DNA of 64,000 bases from Gallionellaceae bacterium (GTDB lineage Bacteria > Pseudomonadota > Gammaproteobacteria > Burkholderiales > Gallionellaceae), in the NCBI GenBank assembly GCA_019753125.1, contig JAIELH010000031.1:1-64000 (forward strand), in the 5' to 3' direction. A model generated the notes under the pieces. It had not been told where the DNA came from. It did no database searches and saw only the letters and a program-made list of their open reading frames with translations. The position numbers and the translations under genes were made by a program. This document shows positions 56,085 to 64,000 of this stretch, one piece after another (the stretch's first letter is position 1; each line of letters begins with the position of its first letter).

Positions 56085-57041
56085 TTATGTATGAGCTGCA
56101 AAATCCATATAGGCCAAAGCAATGCCTTCCTTCAGCCCAACCTTCGCATGCCAACCCAGTGCAGATATTCTCCCTACATCCATCACCTTACGTATCGTGC
56201 CATCCGGTTTTGAGGTGTCCTGTACAAATTTTCCTTTGTAGCCGACCGCCTCTGCGATCGTTTCCGCCAGTTCGCGGATGGTCAGGTCTTCTCCCGTGCC
56301 TAAATTGATGAGCGGACAGTTCGATGGATCGGTCAGCGCATCGTAACGCGCAACATCGAGGCTCGCGAGGAATGCCAGCGCATTGGCTAAATCGTCCACG
56401 TACATGAACTCGCGCCTCGGCGCACCGCTTCCCCACAATGCCACTTCAGATGCGCCGGACAATTTTGCTTCGTGCATTTTGCGGATCAGTGCGGGCAGCA
56501 CATGAGAATTATTCAGGTCATAGTTATCGCCAGGCCCATACAGGTTAGTCGGCATCACGGCCAGCCACTTGGTGCCGTATTGGCGGTTGTACGACCAGCA
56601 CATTTCTATACCGGTTATTTTGGCTAACGCATACGGACGGTTGGTTGCCTCCAGCGGGCCGGTGAGCAGGTATTCTTCCTTGATCGGCTGCGGGCAATCT
56701 TTTGGGTAAATGCATGAGCTACCCAGCAAAATCAGCCGTTCTACTTTCGTCGCGTACGCCGCACGGCAGACATTGGCTTCGATGAGCAGGTTGCTCATCA
56801 AAAAATCCACCGGGTAGCTGTTGTTGGCATGGATGCCGCCTACTTTAGCGGCTGCAAGGAACACCAGATCAGGGCGTTCCTGTTCAAAGAATAGCCGGGT
56901 GGCAGCCGCATCTTCCAGATCCAGTTCGGCATGGGTGCGTGTCACGAGGTTGGTGTAACCCTGCCGTTGAAGTTCGCGCACTATCGCGCTCCCGGCCAGT
57001 CCACGGTGGCCTGCGATGTAAATTTTGCTGTTCTTGTCCAT
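56085..57041 (-). CDS. fcl: GDP-L-fucose synthase
   Basis: Fcl epimerises and reduces GDP-4-keto-6-deoxymannose to GDP-L-fucose. The 318-aa SDR protein has [41 protein letters not shown] and the YxxxK of [10 protein letters not shown]. It is 16 bp downstream of gmd, so the two steps are coupled. Confidence 0.95.
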   Translation of the reverse strand: MDKNSKIYIAGHRGLAGSAIVRELQRQGYTNLVTRTHAELDLEDAAATRLFFEQERPDLVFLAAAKVGGIHANNSYPVDFLMSNLLIEANVCRAAYATKVERLILLGSSCIYPKDCPQPIKEEYLLTGPLEATNRPYALAKITGIEMCWSYNRQYGTKWLAVMPTNLYGPGDNYDLNNSHVLPALIRKMHEAKLSGASEVALWGSGAPRREFMYVDDLANALAFLASLDVARYDALTDPSNCPLINLGTGEDLTIRELAETIAEAVGYKGKFVQDTSKPDGTIRKVMDVGRISALGWHAKVGLKEGIALAYMDFAAHT

Positions 57042-57057
57042 CGAGATTCAATTCATT

Positions 57058-58152
57058 TTATTCATGGTAGTTCTGAGTGATATAACCATGCTTTTTTACC
57101 AGCTCGTCGCGTTCTGCGCTCTTGAGATCTTCGCGCACCATTTCGCTCACCAGCTCAGCGAAGCTGATTCTGGGTGTCCAGCCAAGCTTGTTCTTTGCTT
57201 TACTGGCGTCGCCGAGCAGCGTCTCCACTTCAGTGGGGCGGAAGTAGCGCGGATCGACGGCGACGATACATTTGCCCGATGCATCAAAACCCTTCTCTTC
57301 CACACCTTCACCGCGCCATGTAATGGCAATGCCGAGCTCCTTGGCGGCCGCATTCACAAAATCGCGCACGCTGTATTGCACACCGGTAGCGATGACAAAA
57401 TCTTCCGGCTTGTCTTGCTGCAGCATCAGCCATTGCATTTCGACGTAGTCCTTGGCGTGCCCCCAGTCGCGCAGGGAATTCATATTGCCGAGATAGAGGC
57501 ATTCTTGCAGGCCGAGCTTGATGCGCGCCAGCGCGCGGGTAATCTTGCGCGTGACAAAGGTCTCGCCGCGTATCGGCGATTCGTGGTTGAACAGGATGCC
57601 GTTGCAGGCATAGATGCCATAGGCCTCGCGGTAATTCACCGTGATCCAGTAGGCATAGAGCTTGGCGACCGCGTAGGGGCTGCGCGGATAGAACGGCGTG
57701 GTTTCCTTTTGCGGGATTTCCTGCACCAGACCATACAGCTCGGAGGTGGATGCCTGATAGAAACGGGTTTTCTTTTCCATGCCGAGAATGCGGATCGCTT
57801 CCAGTATGCGCAGTGCGCCCAACGCATCGGAATTGGCGGTGTATTCCGGTTCTTCAAATGATACGGCTACATGGCTTTGCGCCGCGAGATTGTAGATTTC
57901 GTCCGGCTGCGTTTTCTGGATGATATGCGTCAGACTGGAAGAGTCGGTCATGTCGCCATGGTGCAGAAAAAATGGCAGGCCTTTTTCATGTGTATCATGG
58001 AACAGGTGGTCGATACGCGCAGTGTTGAATAAGGAGCTGCGGCGCTTGATGCCATGCACCTCGTAACCCTTGTTCAACAGAAACTCGGCCAAGTAGGCGC
58101 CGTCTTGCCCGGTCACGCCGGTGATCAATGCAATTTTTCTTGTTTGACTCAT
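57058..58152 (-). CDS. gmd: GDP-mannose 4,6-dehydratase
   Basis: Gmd converts GDP-mannose to GDP-4-keto-6-deoxymannose. The 364-aa SDR protein has [55 protein letters not shown] and [17 protein letters not shown], all diagnostic. It lies between manC (substrate supply) and fcl (next step). Confidence 0.97.
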   Translation of the reverse strand: MSQTRKIALITGVTGQDGAYLAEFLLNKGYEVHGIKRRSSLFNTARIDHLFHDTHEKGLPFFLHHGDMTDSSSLTHIIQKTQPDEIYNLAAQSHVAVSFEEPEYTANSDALGALRILEAIRILGMEKKTRFYQASTSELYGLVQEIPQKETTPFYPRSPYAVAKLYAYWITVNYREAYGIYACNGILFNHESPIRGETFVTRKITRALARIKLGLQECLYLGNMNSLRDWGHAKDYVEMQWLMLQQDKPEDFVIATGVQYSVRDFVNAAAKELGIAITWRGEGVEEKGFDASGKCIVAVDPRYFRPTEVETLLGDASKAKNKLGWTPRISFAELVSEMVREDLKSAERDELVKKHGYITQNYHE

Positions 58153-58175
58153 TTTAATAACCCTGTTTTGTATGG

Positions 58176-59585
58176 CTATCTGCCATAGTTGTCTTCATAG
58201 CGTTGTATATCGTCTTCACCCAGATATTCGCCGACTTGTATTTCGACAATGTGCAACGGTTCGCTACCGCGATTTTCCAGGCGATGTTTCGCACCTATCG
58301 GGATGTAAGTGCTCTGGTTCTTGTGAACGGCGACGACTTCGTCGCCGTTGGTGACGGTTGCCGTGCCGGATACTACAACCCAGTGCTCGGAACGGCGCGC
58401 ATGGCTTTGCAGGCTGAGCCGCGCACCGGGCGACACTTCGATGCGCTTGAGTTTAAAGCCCTCGGGATCATCCTCCAGAACGGTGTAACTGCCCCACGGG
58501 CGATTGACCTTGACGTGATAGACGTGCTCTGTCGCGCCGCGATGTTGCAGCGCATCCACCACTTCGCGCACACGCTGGGTCTGATCGCTTTTCGAAATCA
58601 GCACGGCATCGGCAGTTTCAATCACACATAAATCCTCCACGCCGATGGCGGCGACCAGACGCTTCTCGGCGCGGATCAGGCTGTTCTTGCAGTCCAGCGC
58701 GATGACGTTGCCTTGCAGCGCGTTGCCGCTTTCGTCTTTGCTGGAAATTTCATGCACCGCCTGCCAACTGCCAACATCGTTCCAGCCGATATCACAGGGA
58801 ATCAACGATACGTTGCCGGATTTTTCGAGTACACCATAGTCGATGGAAATAGAGGGCATTGCGGCAAAATACTTATCAACGGCCTGCTGGAAGGTTCCAG
58901 TTGCCCGGCTCTCGGCGATGATGTCCTGCACCACCTGATGCACTGCCGGCAAGTGCTGCTGAATCTCCGCGAGGATCACCGAGGCGCGCCACACGAACAT
59001 GCCTGAGTTCCAGTAGTAATCACCTTCCTTCAGGAAGCGCACGGCTGTAGCGTGATCGGGTTTCTCGGTAAAGCGTTCGACGCCATACACCTGCGCATCC
59101 GCAGCGCGACATGCCTTGATATAACCGAAGCCAGTATCGGGATGTGTAGGCTGGATGCCAAAGGTGATTAATTTGCCGCTTTGCGCCGCCTGAATGGACA
59201 TATCCAGATGCGCACGGAAACGCGCTTCATCCTTAATGATGTGATCGGCGGGCAGCACCACCATGACTGGGTCGTTTCCATCAGCCATCAGGCAGGCGGC
59301 AGCTAATGCAATAGCCGGTGCGGTGTTGCGCCCAATCGGCTCGTACAGTGCCTGATAGGGCAAAAGTGCGTGGTATGCCTCGCCTTTTGCATGCGATTCC
59401 TGCGTAACGATCAGGATATTGCCGGCATCGATTGCCGGAAACAGGCGATTGATAGTCGCTTGCAGCAACGATGCATCACCATCAAGCGACAAAAACTGCT
59501 TGGGAAGGTGTTGCCGCGAGAGTGGCCACAGCCTGCTGCCGCTGCCGCCGGCAAGAATGACTGCATGAACATGGTCATTATTCAT
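58176..59585 (-). CDS. manC: Mannose-1-phosphate guanylyltransferase / mannose-6-phosphate isomerase
   Basis: The 469-aa bifunctional enzyme has the nucleotidyltransferase start [30 protein letters not shown] and a C-terminal type II PMI cupin ([42 protein letters not shown]). It supplies GDP-mannose for gmd and fcl. The start overlaps the end of the regulator gene by eight bases. Confidence 0.96.
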   Translation of the reverse strand: MNNDHVHAVILAGGSGSRLWPLSRQHLPKQFLSLDGDASLLQATINRLFPAIDAGNILIVTQESHAKGEAYHALLPYQALYEPIGRNTAPAIALAAACLMADGNDPVMVVLPADHIIKDEARFRAHLDMSIQAAQSGKLITFGIQPTHPDTGFGYIKACRAADAQVYGVERFTEKPDHATAVRFLKEGDYYWNSGMFVWRASVILAEIQQHLPAVHQVVQDIIAESRATGTFQQAVDKYFAAMPSISIDYGVLEKSGNVSLIPCDIGWNDVGSWQAVHEISSKDESGNALQGNVIALDCKNSLIRAEKRLVAAIGVEDLCVIETADAVLISKSDQTQRVREVVDALQHRGATEHVYHVKVNRPWGSYTVLEDDPEGFKLKRIEVSPGARLSLQSHARRSEHWVVVSGTATVTNGDEVVAVHKNQSTYIPIGAKHRLENRGSEPLHIVEIQVGEYLGEDDIQRYEDNYGR

Positions 59586-59955
59586 TGATATTCTCCAGCA
59601 ATCCTTTTTGTTCCGCTTCGCGCTTCAGCTCCGCTATCTCTGTACGCAGCAGCTCATATTCCTGCACCTTGTATTTCAGGAATTTTACCGTCATGCGCGC
59701 CTTTTCCTCGATTCCGTGCGGGGTGAGCAGGTAAGCGTACGCCAGTTTGTTGTCGCTGTTGCGGAAATTGTTGACCTTGAGGCAACCTTTTTCAATCAGT
59801 GCATTCAGACAAAAGTTGACTTTACCAAGACTGATACCCAGGCATTTCGCCAGATCACGCTGGGAAAGGCTGGGGTTGGCTTCCAGAGTTTTGAGCAGGC
59901 TATAGCTGGTAATGTCGTCGAACATGGGTTCGTTCAGTAAGTGAACGGCGCGCAT
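59578..59955 (-). CDS. MarR-family EPS-associated transcriptional regulator
   Basis: The 125-aa product ([47 protein letters not shown]) is a small winged-HTH with a C-terminal coiled coil ([20 protein letters not shown]), the pattern of the EPS-associated MarR family. An internal ATG at 59925 is an alternative start. It heads the operon and probably controls it. Confidence 0.82.
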   Translation of the reverse strand: MRAVHLLNEPMFDDITSYSLLKTLEANPSLSQRDLAKCLGISLGKVNFCLNALIEKGCLKVNNFRNSDNKLAYAYLLTPHGIEEKARMTVKFLKYKVQEYELLRTEIAELKREAEQKGLLENINE

Positions 59956-60043
59956 TACAACAGTTGCTGCCCAAAGCTGTCAAGCAATACGCCCGCCGGT
60001 TGTGCCGCACTCCGCATGCACGCTGAATTTTTTCCAAGTGCTG

Positions 60044-60225
60044 TTAAACCCAGATAATCCATTAGGCGGCTCTTCGAGCCTACGCGAGTGCTGACGGGCG
60101 CTTTGCGGCCATTTTTGTCGCTTGCGCGTCGTCCATGGAACAACCATGGACTCCTTTCAAGCGCCAAAACTGTCTCACAAATCGCCTCGTCATCATCTCG
60201 CGTCCTAATGGATTATCTGGGTTAA
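60044..60225. mobile_element. MITE-like element with 20-bp inverted repeats
   Basis: AACCCAGATAATCCATTAGG (60047-60066) is exactly mirrored at 60204-60223. The interior of about 140 bp has no ORF but holds GTCCATGG/CCATGGAC. It fills most of the 300-bp gap between the polysaccharide operon and the symporter gene. Confidence 0.65.
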
Positions 60226-60258
60226 AATTCGCGCCACTGTCTATCAATTGGTGCTTTC

Positions 60259-61767
60259 ATGCTGCTCTGGTTTGTCATTGCCTACTGGATTATTTCGGTT
60301 GGGATCGGCCTCTATGCCGCTACCCGCGTGCACAATACCAAGGACTTCGCCATTGCCGGCCGAAGCTTGCCGTTCTATATGGTTACAGCGACCGTGTTCG
60401 CCACCTGGTTCGGCTCGGAAACCGTGCTCGGCATTCCCGCCACCTTTCTCAAGGAGGGGTTGCACGGCGTGGTGGCTGATCCGTTCGGCGCTTCGATGTG
60501 CCTGATTCTGGTCGGGCTGTTCTTCGCCGCGCCGCTGTATCGCATGAACCTGCTGACCATCGGCGACTTCTACAAGAAAAAATACGGCCGCAGTGTCGAG
60601 ACACTGACCACGATTGCCATCGTGATTTCCTACCTCGGCTGGGTGGGGGCGCAGATCACCGCGCTCGGCCTGGTATTCAACGTGGTGTCCGGCGGCGAGA
60701 TCAGCAAGCTCGCCGGAATGTGGATCGGCTCCGGCACCATCCTGATCTACACGTTCTTCGGCGGCATGTGGGCGGTGGCGGTCACCGACTTTCTGCAGAT
60801 GATCATCATCGTCATCGGCATGCTGTTCATCGGCCACGAGATCAGCGGCCAGGTGGGCGGCGTGGGCGTGGTGGTGAATCATGCGATGGGTGCGGGCAAA
60901 TTCGACTTCTGGCCGACGCTCGACCTCAAGGAAATCATCGGCTTCACTGCCGCCTGGGTGACGATGATGTTCGGCTCTATCCCGCAGCAGGACGTGTTTC
61001 AGCGGGTGCAGTCGTCGAAGACCGAGAAGATCGCCATCTGGGGGGCGGTGTTCGGCGGAAGCCTGTATTTCGTGTTTGCTTTCGTGCCGATGTTCCTGGC
61101 TTATTCTGCGACGCTGATCGACCCGAAGATGGTGAACAGCCTGATCGACGCCGATCCGCAGATGATCCTGCCCACGCTGGTGATGCAGCATGCACCGCTG
61201 TTCGCCCAGGTCATGTTTTTCGGCGCACTGCTTTCCGCGATCAAGAGCTGCGCCTCGGCGACGCTGCTGGCGCCTTCGGTCACGTTCACCGAGAACATCC
61301 TCAAACCGATGCTGGGCCACAAGCTCTCCGACCGCAGGCTGCTGCACGCGATGCGCGGCGTGACGGTGGTATTCACGATACTGGTCACTATTTATGCGAT
61401 GAACTCGAAGGCCAGCATTTTCAAGATGGTCGAAAACGCCTACCAGATTACGCTGGTCGCGGCATTCATTCCGCTGGTGGCGGGCATCTATTGGAAGCGC
61501 TCCAGCAATCAGGGAGCGCTGGCGGCAATTTTCTGTGGCCTCTCGGTGTGGCTCGCGATTCATATTTCCGGCGGCGACGACCCTTTCATTCCGGCACAGT
61601 TTGGCGGGCTTATCGCCAGCGCTCTGGGCATGATAGCCGGTTCGCTGCTGCCCGGCGTGGTACGCAATCCGTTGCCTGAAGAACCGGAGCATGCACAGCT
61701 CCATCACCATGCCGCAAGCCATACCGGGCATGTGGCGGAACACCCGCGCCATCATCCACATTCCTGA
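60259..61767 (+). CDS. Sodium:solute symporter family protein with His-rich tail
   Basis: The 502-aa product has about 13 hydrophobic segments (WFVIAYWIISVGIGLYAATRV onward) and the SSS family motifs (FGSETVLGIPATFLKEGL, GALLSAIKSCASATLLAPS). It ends HAQLHHHAASHTGHVAEHPRHHPHS, a His-rich cytoplasmic or periplasmic tail. The solute cannot be told. phoB follows 59 bp later with a Pho box between. Confidence 0.86.
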   Translation: MLLWFVIAYWIISVGIGLYAATRVHNTKDFAIAGRSLPFYMVTATVFATWFGSETVLGIPATFLKEGLHGVVADPFGASMCLILVGLFFAAPLYRMNLLTIGDFYKKKYGRSVETLTTIAIVISYLGWVGAQITALGLVFNVVSGGEISKLAGMWIGSGTILIYTFFGGMWAVAVTDFLQMIIIVIGMLFIGHEISGQVGGVGVVVNHAMGAGKFDFWPTLDLKEIIGFTAAWVTMMFGSIPQQDVFQRVQSSKTEKIAIWGAVFGGSLYFVFAFVPMFLAYSATLIDPKMVNSLIDADPQMILPTLVMQHAPLFAQVMFFGALLSAIKSCASATLLAPSVTFTENILKPMLGHKLSDRRLLHAMRGVTVVFTILVTIYAMNSKASIFKMVENAYQITLVAAFIPLVAGIYWKRSSNQGALAAIFCGLSVWLAIHISGGDDPFIPAQFGGLIASALGMIAGSLLPGVVRNPLPEEPEHAQLHHHAASHTGHVAEHPRHHPHS

Positions 61768-61770
61768 CGC

Positions 61771-61799
61771 ATGTCATCTTCCTGTCATAAATTCTTCAT
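61771..61799 (+). promoter_or_regulatory. Pho box with three 7-bp repeats upstream of phoB
   Basis: ATGTCAT, CTGTCAT and TCTTCAT are spaced by 4 bp (11-bp period), matching the PhoB consensus CTGTCAT-N4-CTGTCAT. It lies 28 bp upstream of phoB, so PhoB autoregulation is expected. Confidence 0.78.
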
Positions 61800-61826
61800 A
61801 CTCTTGCCATCTCAAATGAAGGGATA

Positions 61827-62516
61827 ATGATGAGCGCGAAAATTTTGATTATCGAAGATGAACCGGCGATTCAGGAGCTGTTGGCGTTTAATGTGATGCA
61901 GGCCGGTTTTCAGGCGTTGCGTGCGGCAGATGCCGACAGTGCGTGGCAACAAATCCGCAACAACACGCCGGACCTGATCTTGCTCGACTGGATGTTGCCG
62001 GAAACCAGCGGCGTGGCGCTGGCCAGACAATTGCGCGCCGATGCGCTTACCCGCACGACCCCGATTATCATGCTGACCGCGCGCGGCGACGAACGCGACA
62101 AAATATTGGGGTTGGAATCCGGTGCAGACGATTACATCACAAAACCTTTTTCGCCGCGCGAGCTGATGGCGCGCATCCGGGCGGTGTTGCGCCGCCATGT
62201 TCCGCAGCTGCCCGATGAAACGGTGGCGGCGGGTGGACTGGAGCTATCGCCAGCGTCGCATCGCGTAAGCGCGAAAGGCGCAGTGATAGACTTGGGACCG
62301 ACCGAGTTTCGTCTGCTGCATTTTTTCATGACTCATACCGAGCGCGTGTATAGTCGCGCACAATTGCTCGATCAGGTGTGGGGCACACAAGTATTCGTCG
62401 AAGAACGCACGGTAGATGTGCATATCCGCCGTTTGCGTGCCGTGCTGGAGGCGTCAGGATCGGATCGTCTGATCCAGACCGTGCGCGGCAGCGGCTATCG
62501 CTTCTCGATAAACTAG
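61827..62516 (+). CDS. phoB: Phosphate regulon response regulator PhoB
   Basis: The 229-aa OmpR-family regulator has a receiver (ILIIEDEPAIQELL, Asp in LILLDWMLPETSG, Lys in YITKPFSPREL) and a winged-helix domain (LGPTEFRLLHFFMTHTERVYSRAQLLDQVWG, RTVDVHIRRLRAVLE). ATGATG at 61827/61830 are alternative starts. It is followed eight bases later by phoR. Confidence 0.95.
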   Translation: MMSAKILIIEDEPAIQELLAFNVMQAGFQALRAADADSAWQQIRNNTPDLILLDWMLPETSGVALARQLRADALTRTTPIIMLTARGDERDKILGLESGADDYITKPFSPRELMARIRAVLRRHVPQLPDETVAAGGLELSPASHRVSAKGAVIDLGPTEFRLLHFFMTHTERVYSRAQLLDQVWGTQVFVEERTVDVHIRRLRAVLEASGSDRLIQTVRGSGYRFSIN

Positions 62517-62524
62517 GGGGCTTC

Positions 62525-63865
62525 TTGCAGGATTTCTGGTTCCGGTTAGGTGTGCCCATCGCAGCGATTGCGTTATTTGCAATGCTGCTATGGGGACTGT
62601 TTTCCGCTACCTGCGCGTTATTGTTTATGCTACTGGCGCTGCTGGTGATGATGGCGCGCTATGCGCGGCAATTATTCAGGCTGGAGCAGTGGTTGAGTGA
62701 TGCGCGCCCCGAAACTATCCCAGATGCCGGCGGAATATGGGATGACGTGTTTTCGCAGTTGTACAAGATGGTCAAGCGCCACCAGCAGACCCGGCAGGAA
62801 TTGGCCGCCGAGCTGCAGCATATCGAACAAGCTACCGCCGTCTTGCCGGAGGGCGTGGCGATCCTGAATGAATCGAACCGCATCGAGTGGTGCAATCCGT
62901 TGGCACAGCAACACTTCGACCTGGATGCCGAGCATGACTTCATGCAGGACATCACTTACCTGGTGCGACAGCCGGAGTTTGTCGAGTACCTCCATAATTC
63001 GAATTTCAACGAGCCGCTGGTGATGCGCCCGGCGCGCCATGACGACATGGTGCTATCGATCAAGCTCATTCCCTATGGCGCGAACAAGCGCTTGCTGATC
63101 AGCAGCGACATCACGCAACTGGAACGCATTGAAGCGATGCGCCGCGATTTTGTCGCCAATGTATCGCATGAATTGCGTACGCCGTTGACCGTGGTGAGCG
63201 GTTTTGTCGAAAACTTGCAGGATATGCGCGACCTCAACAATGACAGTGCGCAGCGGGCATTGCATTTGATGGCCGAGCAAACCAGGCGCATGGACAATCT
63301 GGTCGCCGACCTGCTTACGCTGTCGCACCTGGAAAATGACCAAAGCCCGTTGCGCGAAGATCTGGTGGACATGCGCGCCCTGCTTAATGAAATCTATCAG
63401 GAGGGCTTGCTGCTTGATGGCGGAAAACATGCGTTGCTTCTTGAGATACTGAGCGATGAGAAATTGCGAGGAAATTGCGAGGAACTGCGCAGTGCATTCG
63501 GTAATCTGCTCGGCAACGCGATTCGCTATACGCCGGAAGGCGGGGAAATCCTGTTGCGCTGGGCGGAGCAGGACGGACATCTGGTGTTTTCAGTCAGGGA
63601 CAGCGGCATCGGCATCGCACCGCAACATATTCCGCGCCTGACGGAACGTTTCTATCGCGTGGATCGCAGCCGTTCGCGTGAAACGGGCGGGACCGGCCTT
63701 GGGCTGGCGATCGTCAAACACGTCGCAATCCACCATCACGCCAGGCTGGACATACTTAGCGAGCAGGGCAAAGGCAGTGTGTTTTCGCTGGTGTTCCAGG
63801 CTCCAAGAGACGGTGCGCAAAGAGCGGGCAACGAGGGAGATTCCGCATCCGGCCGGCCTGCATGA
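62525..63865 (+). CDS. phoR: Phosphate regulon sensor kinase PhoR
   Basis: The product has two N-terminal membrane segments (IAAIALFAMLLWGLFSA, LLFMLLALLVMMA), a PAS domain (AVLPEGVAILNESNRIEWCNPLA), HisKA (VSHELRTPLTVVSGF) and ATPase (NLLGNAIRYTPEGG, GGTGLGLAIVKH) domains in PhoR order. The ORF-track start 62378 overlaps phoB; I prefer TTG 62525 with AGGGGG upstream (446 aa), but the start is not certain. Confidence 0.93.
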   Translation: MQDFWFRLGVPIAAIALFAMLLWGLFSATCALLFMLLALLVMMARYARQLFRLEQWLSDARPETIPDAGGIWDDVFSQLYKMVKRHQQTRQELAAELQHIEQATAVLPEGVAILNESNRIEWCNPLAQQHFDLDAEHDFMQDITYLVRQPEFVEYLHNSNFNEPLVMRPARHDDMVLSIKLIPYGANKRLLISSDITQLERIEAMRRDFVANVSHELRTPLTVVSGFVENLQDMRDLNNDSAQRALHLMAEQTRRMDNLVADLLTLSHLENDQSPLREDLVDMRALLNEIYQEGLLLDGGKHALLLEILSDEKLRGNCEELRSAFGNLLGNAIRYTPEGGEILLRWAEQDGHLVFSVRDSGIGIAPQHIPRLTERFYRVDRSRSRETGGTGLGLAIVKHVAIHHHARLDILSEQGKGSVFSLVFQAPRDGAQRAGNEGDSASGRPA

Positions 63866-63898
63866 TAGAATTCGCGCCATTTTTTCAGGCAATACGCC

Positions 63899-64000
63899 AT
63901 GGATCACACGACACACCCGATTGAACTGATTATCCGGCAACGCATCCTGATCCTGGACGGCGCGATGGGCACGATGATCCAGCGCCACAAGCTGACCGAG
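63899..64000 (+). CDS. metH: Methionine synthase (cobalamin-dependent) N-terminus, 3' partial
   Basis: The window ends inside this gene. The first 34 residues read MDHTTHPIELIIRQRILILD, then GAMGTMIQRHKLTE, the start of MetH homocysteine-binding domain. MetH transfers a methyl group from methyl-THF to homocysteine. The start is ATG 63899; it is 33 bp after phoR. No cobalamin riboswitch is seen in the small gap. Confidence 0.85.
   Translation, partial: MDHTTHPIELIIRQRILILDGAMGTMIQRHKLTE

Noticed and set aside
60244-61761. 505-aa minus-strand ORF
   Set aside because: Antisense of the symporter gene; the protein is His/Arg/Gln-rich noise.

Overview
The window reads as an ordinary chromosome segment of a betaproteobacterium. 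Gene content (gcvT-gcvH-gcvPA-gcvPB behind a tandem glycine riboswitch, ubiB, RegB/RegA, tyrS-pilS-pilR-ampD, a ferritin-like protein) and protein style fit the Nitrosomonadales/Gallionellaceae type of freshwater, possibly iron-oxidising bacteria. That assignment is inference from gene content, because no rRNA or tRNA gene is present.

Layout. 1-9350: end of a DUF3426 zinc-ribbon membrane protein, then the glycine cleavage operon controlled by a tandem glycine riboswitch whose second aptamer is split by a 141-bp inverted-repeat element; tpx lies inside the operon; then a Tim44-like protein and ubiB. 9360-13630 (minus strand): parA, glmS and glmU. Between parA and glmS lie two extra copies of the glmS 3' coding tail that differ from glmS only at synonymous positions. 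13690-20640: a chromosomal integron. intI is on the minus strand and a divergent cassette array runs to the right, separated by about 60-bp attC sites. The cassettes carry five toxin-antitoxin pairs (one nearly duplicated), a cupin, a CPBP protease, a methyltransferase, and two secreted-protein genes that both look broken. 20641-27950: PCuAC copper chaperone, RegB/RegA redox two-component pair, HDOD protein, rplM-rpsI, argC, a coiled-coil protein, bactofilin and erpA. 28000-35400: cell-wall genes (anmK, an M23 peptidase, ampD) around tyrS and the PilS/PilR pair. 35400-46000: histone H1-like protein, pabB, a membrane protein, a Na,K-ATPase-like P-type ATPase, a ferritin-like protein, a globin-type diguanylate cyclase and ettA. 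46030-49900: a lower-GC accessory patch with a helicase/DUF2290-like pair (candidate defence module), a truncated DNA methyltransferase and a truncated ferredoxin. 50086-59955 (minus strand): a surface-polysaccharide operon that makes GDP-L-fucose (manC, gmd, fcl) with an ABC exporter, a capsule-type transferase and methyltransferases, headed by a MarR-type regulator. 60260-64000: sodium:solute symporter with a His-rich tail, phoB-phoR behind a three-repeat Pho box, and the start of metH.

The most notable observations are the mobile element inside the glycine riboswitch, the toxin-antitoxin-rich integron with decaying distal cassettes, and the repeated glmS tails. Dispersed intergenic repeats are frequent, and two sit in frame inside gcvPB. 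All family assignments were made by reading the translations; no database search was run.
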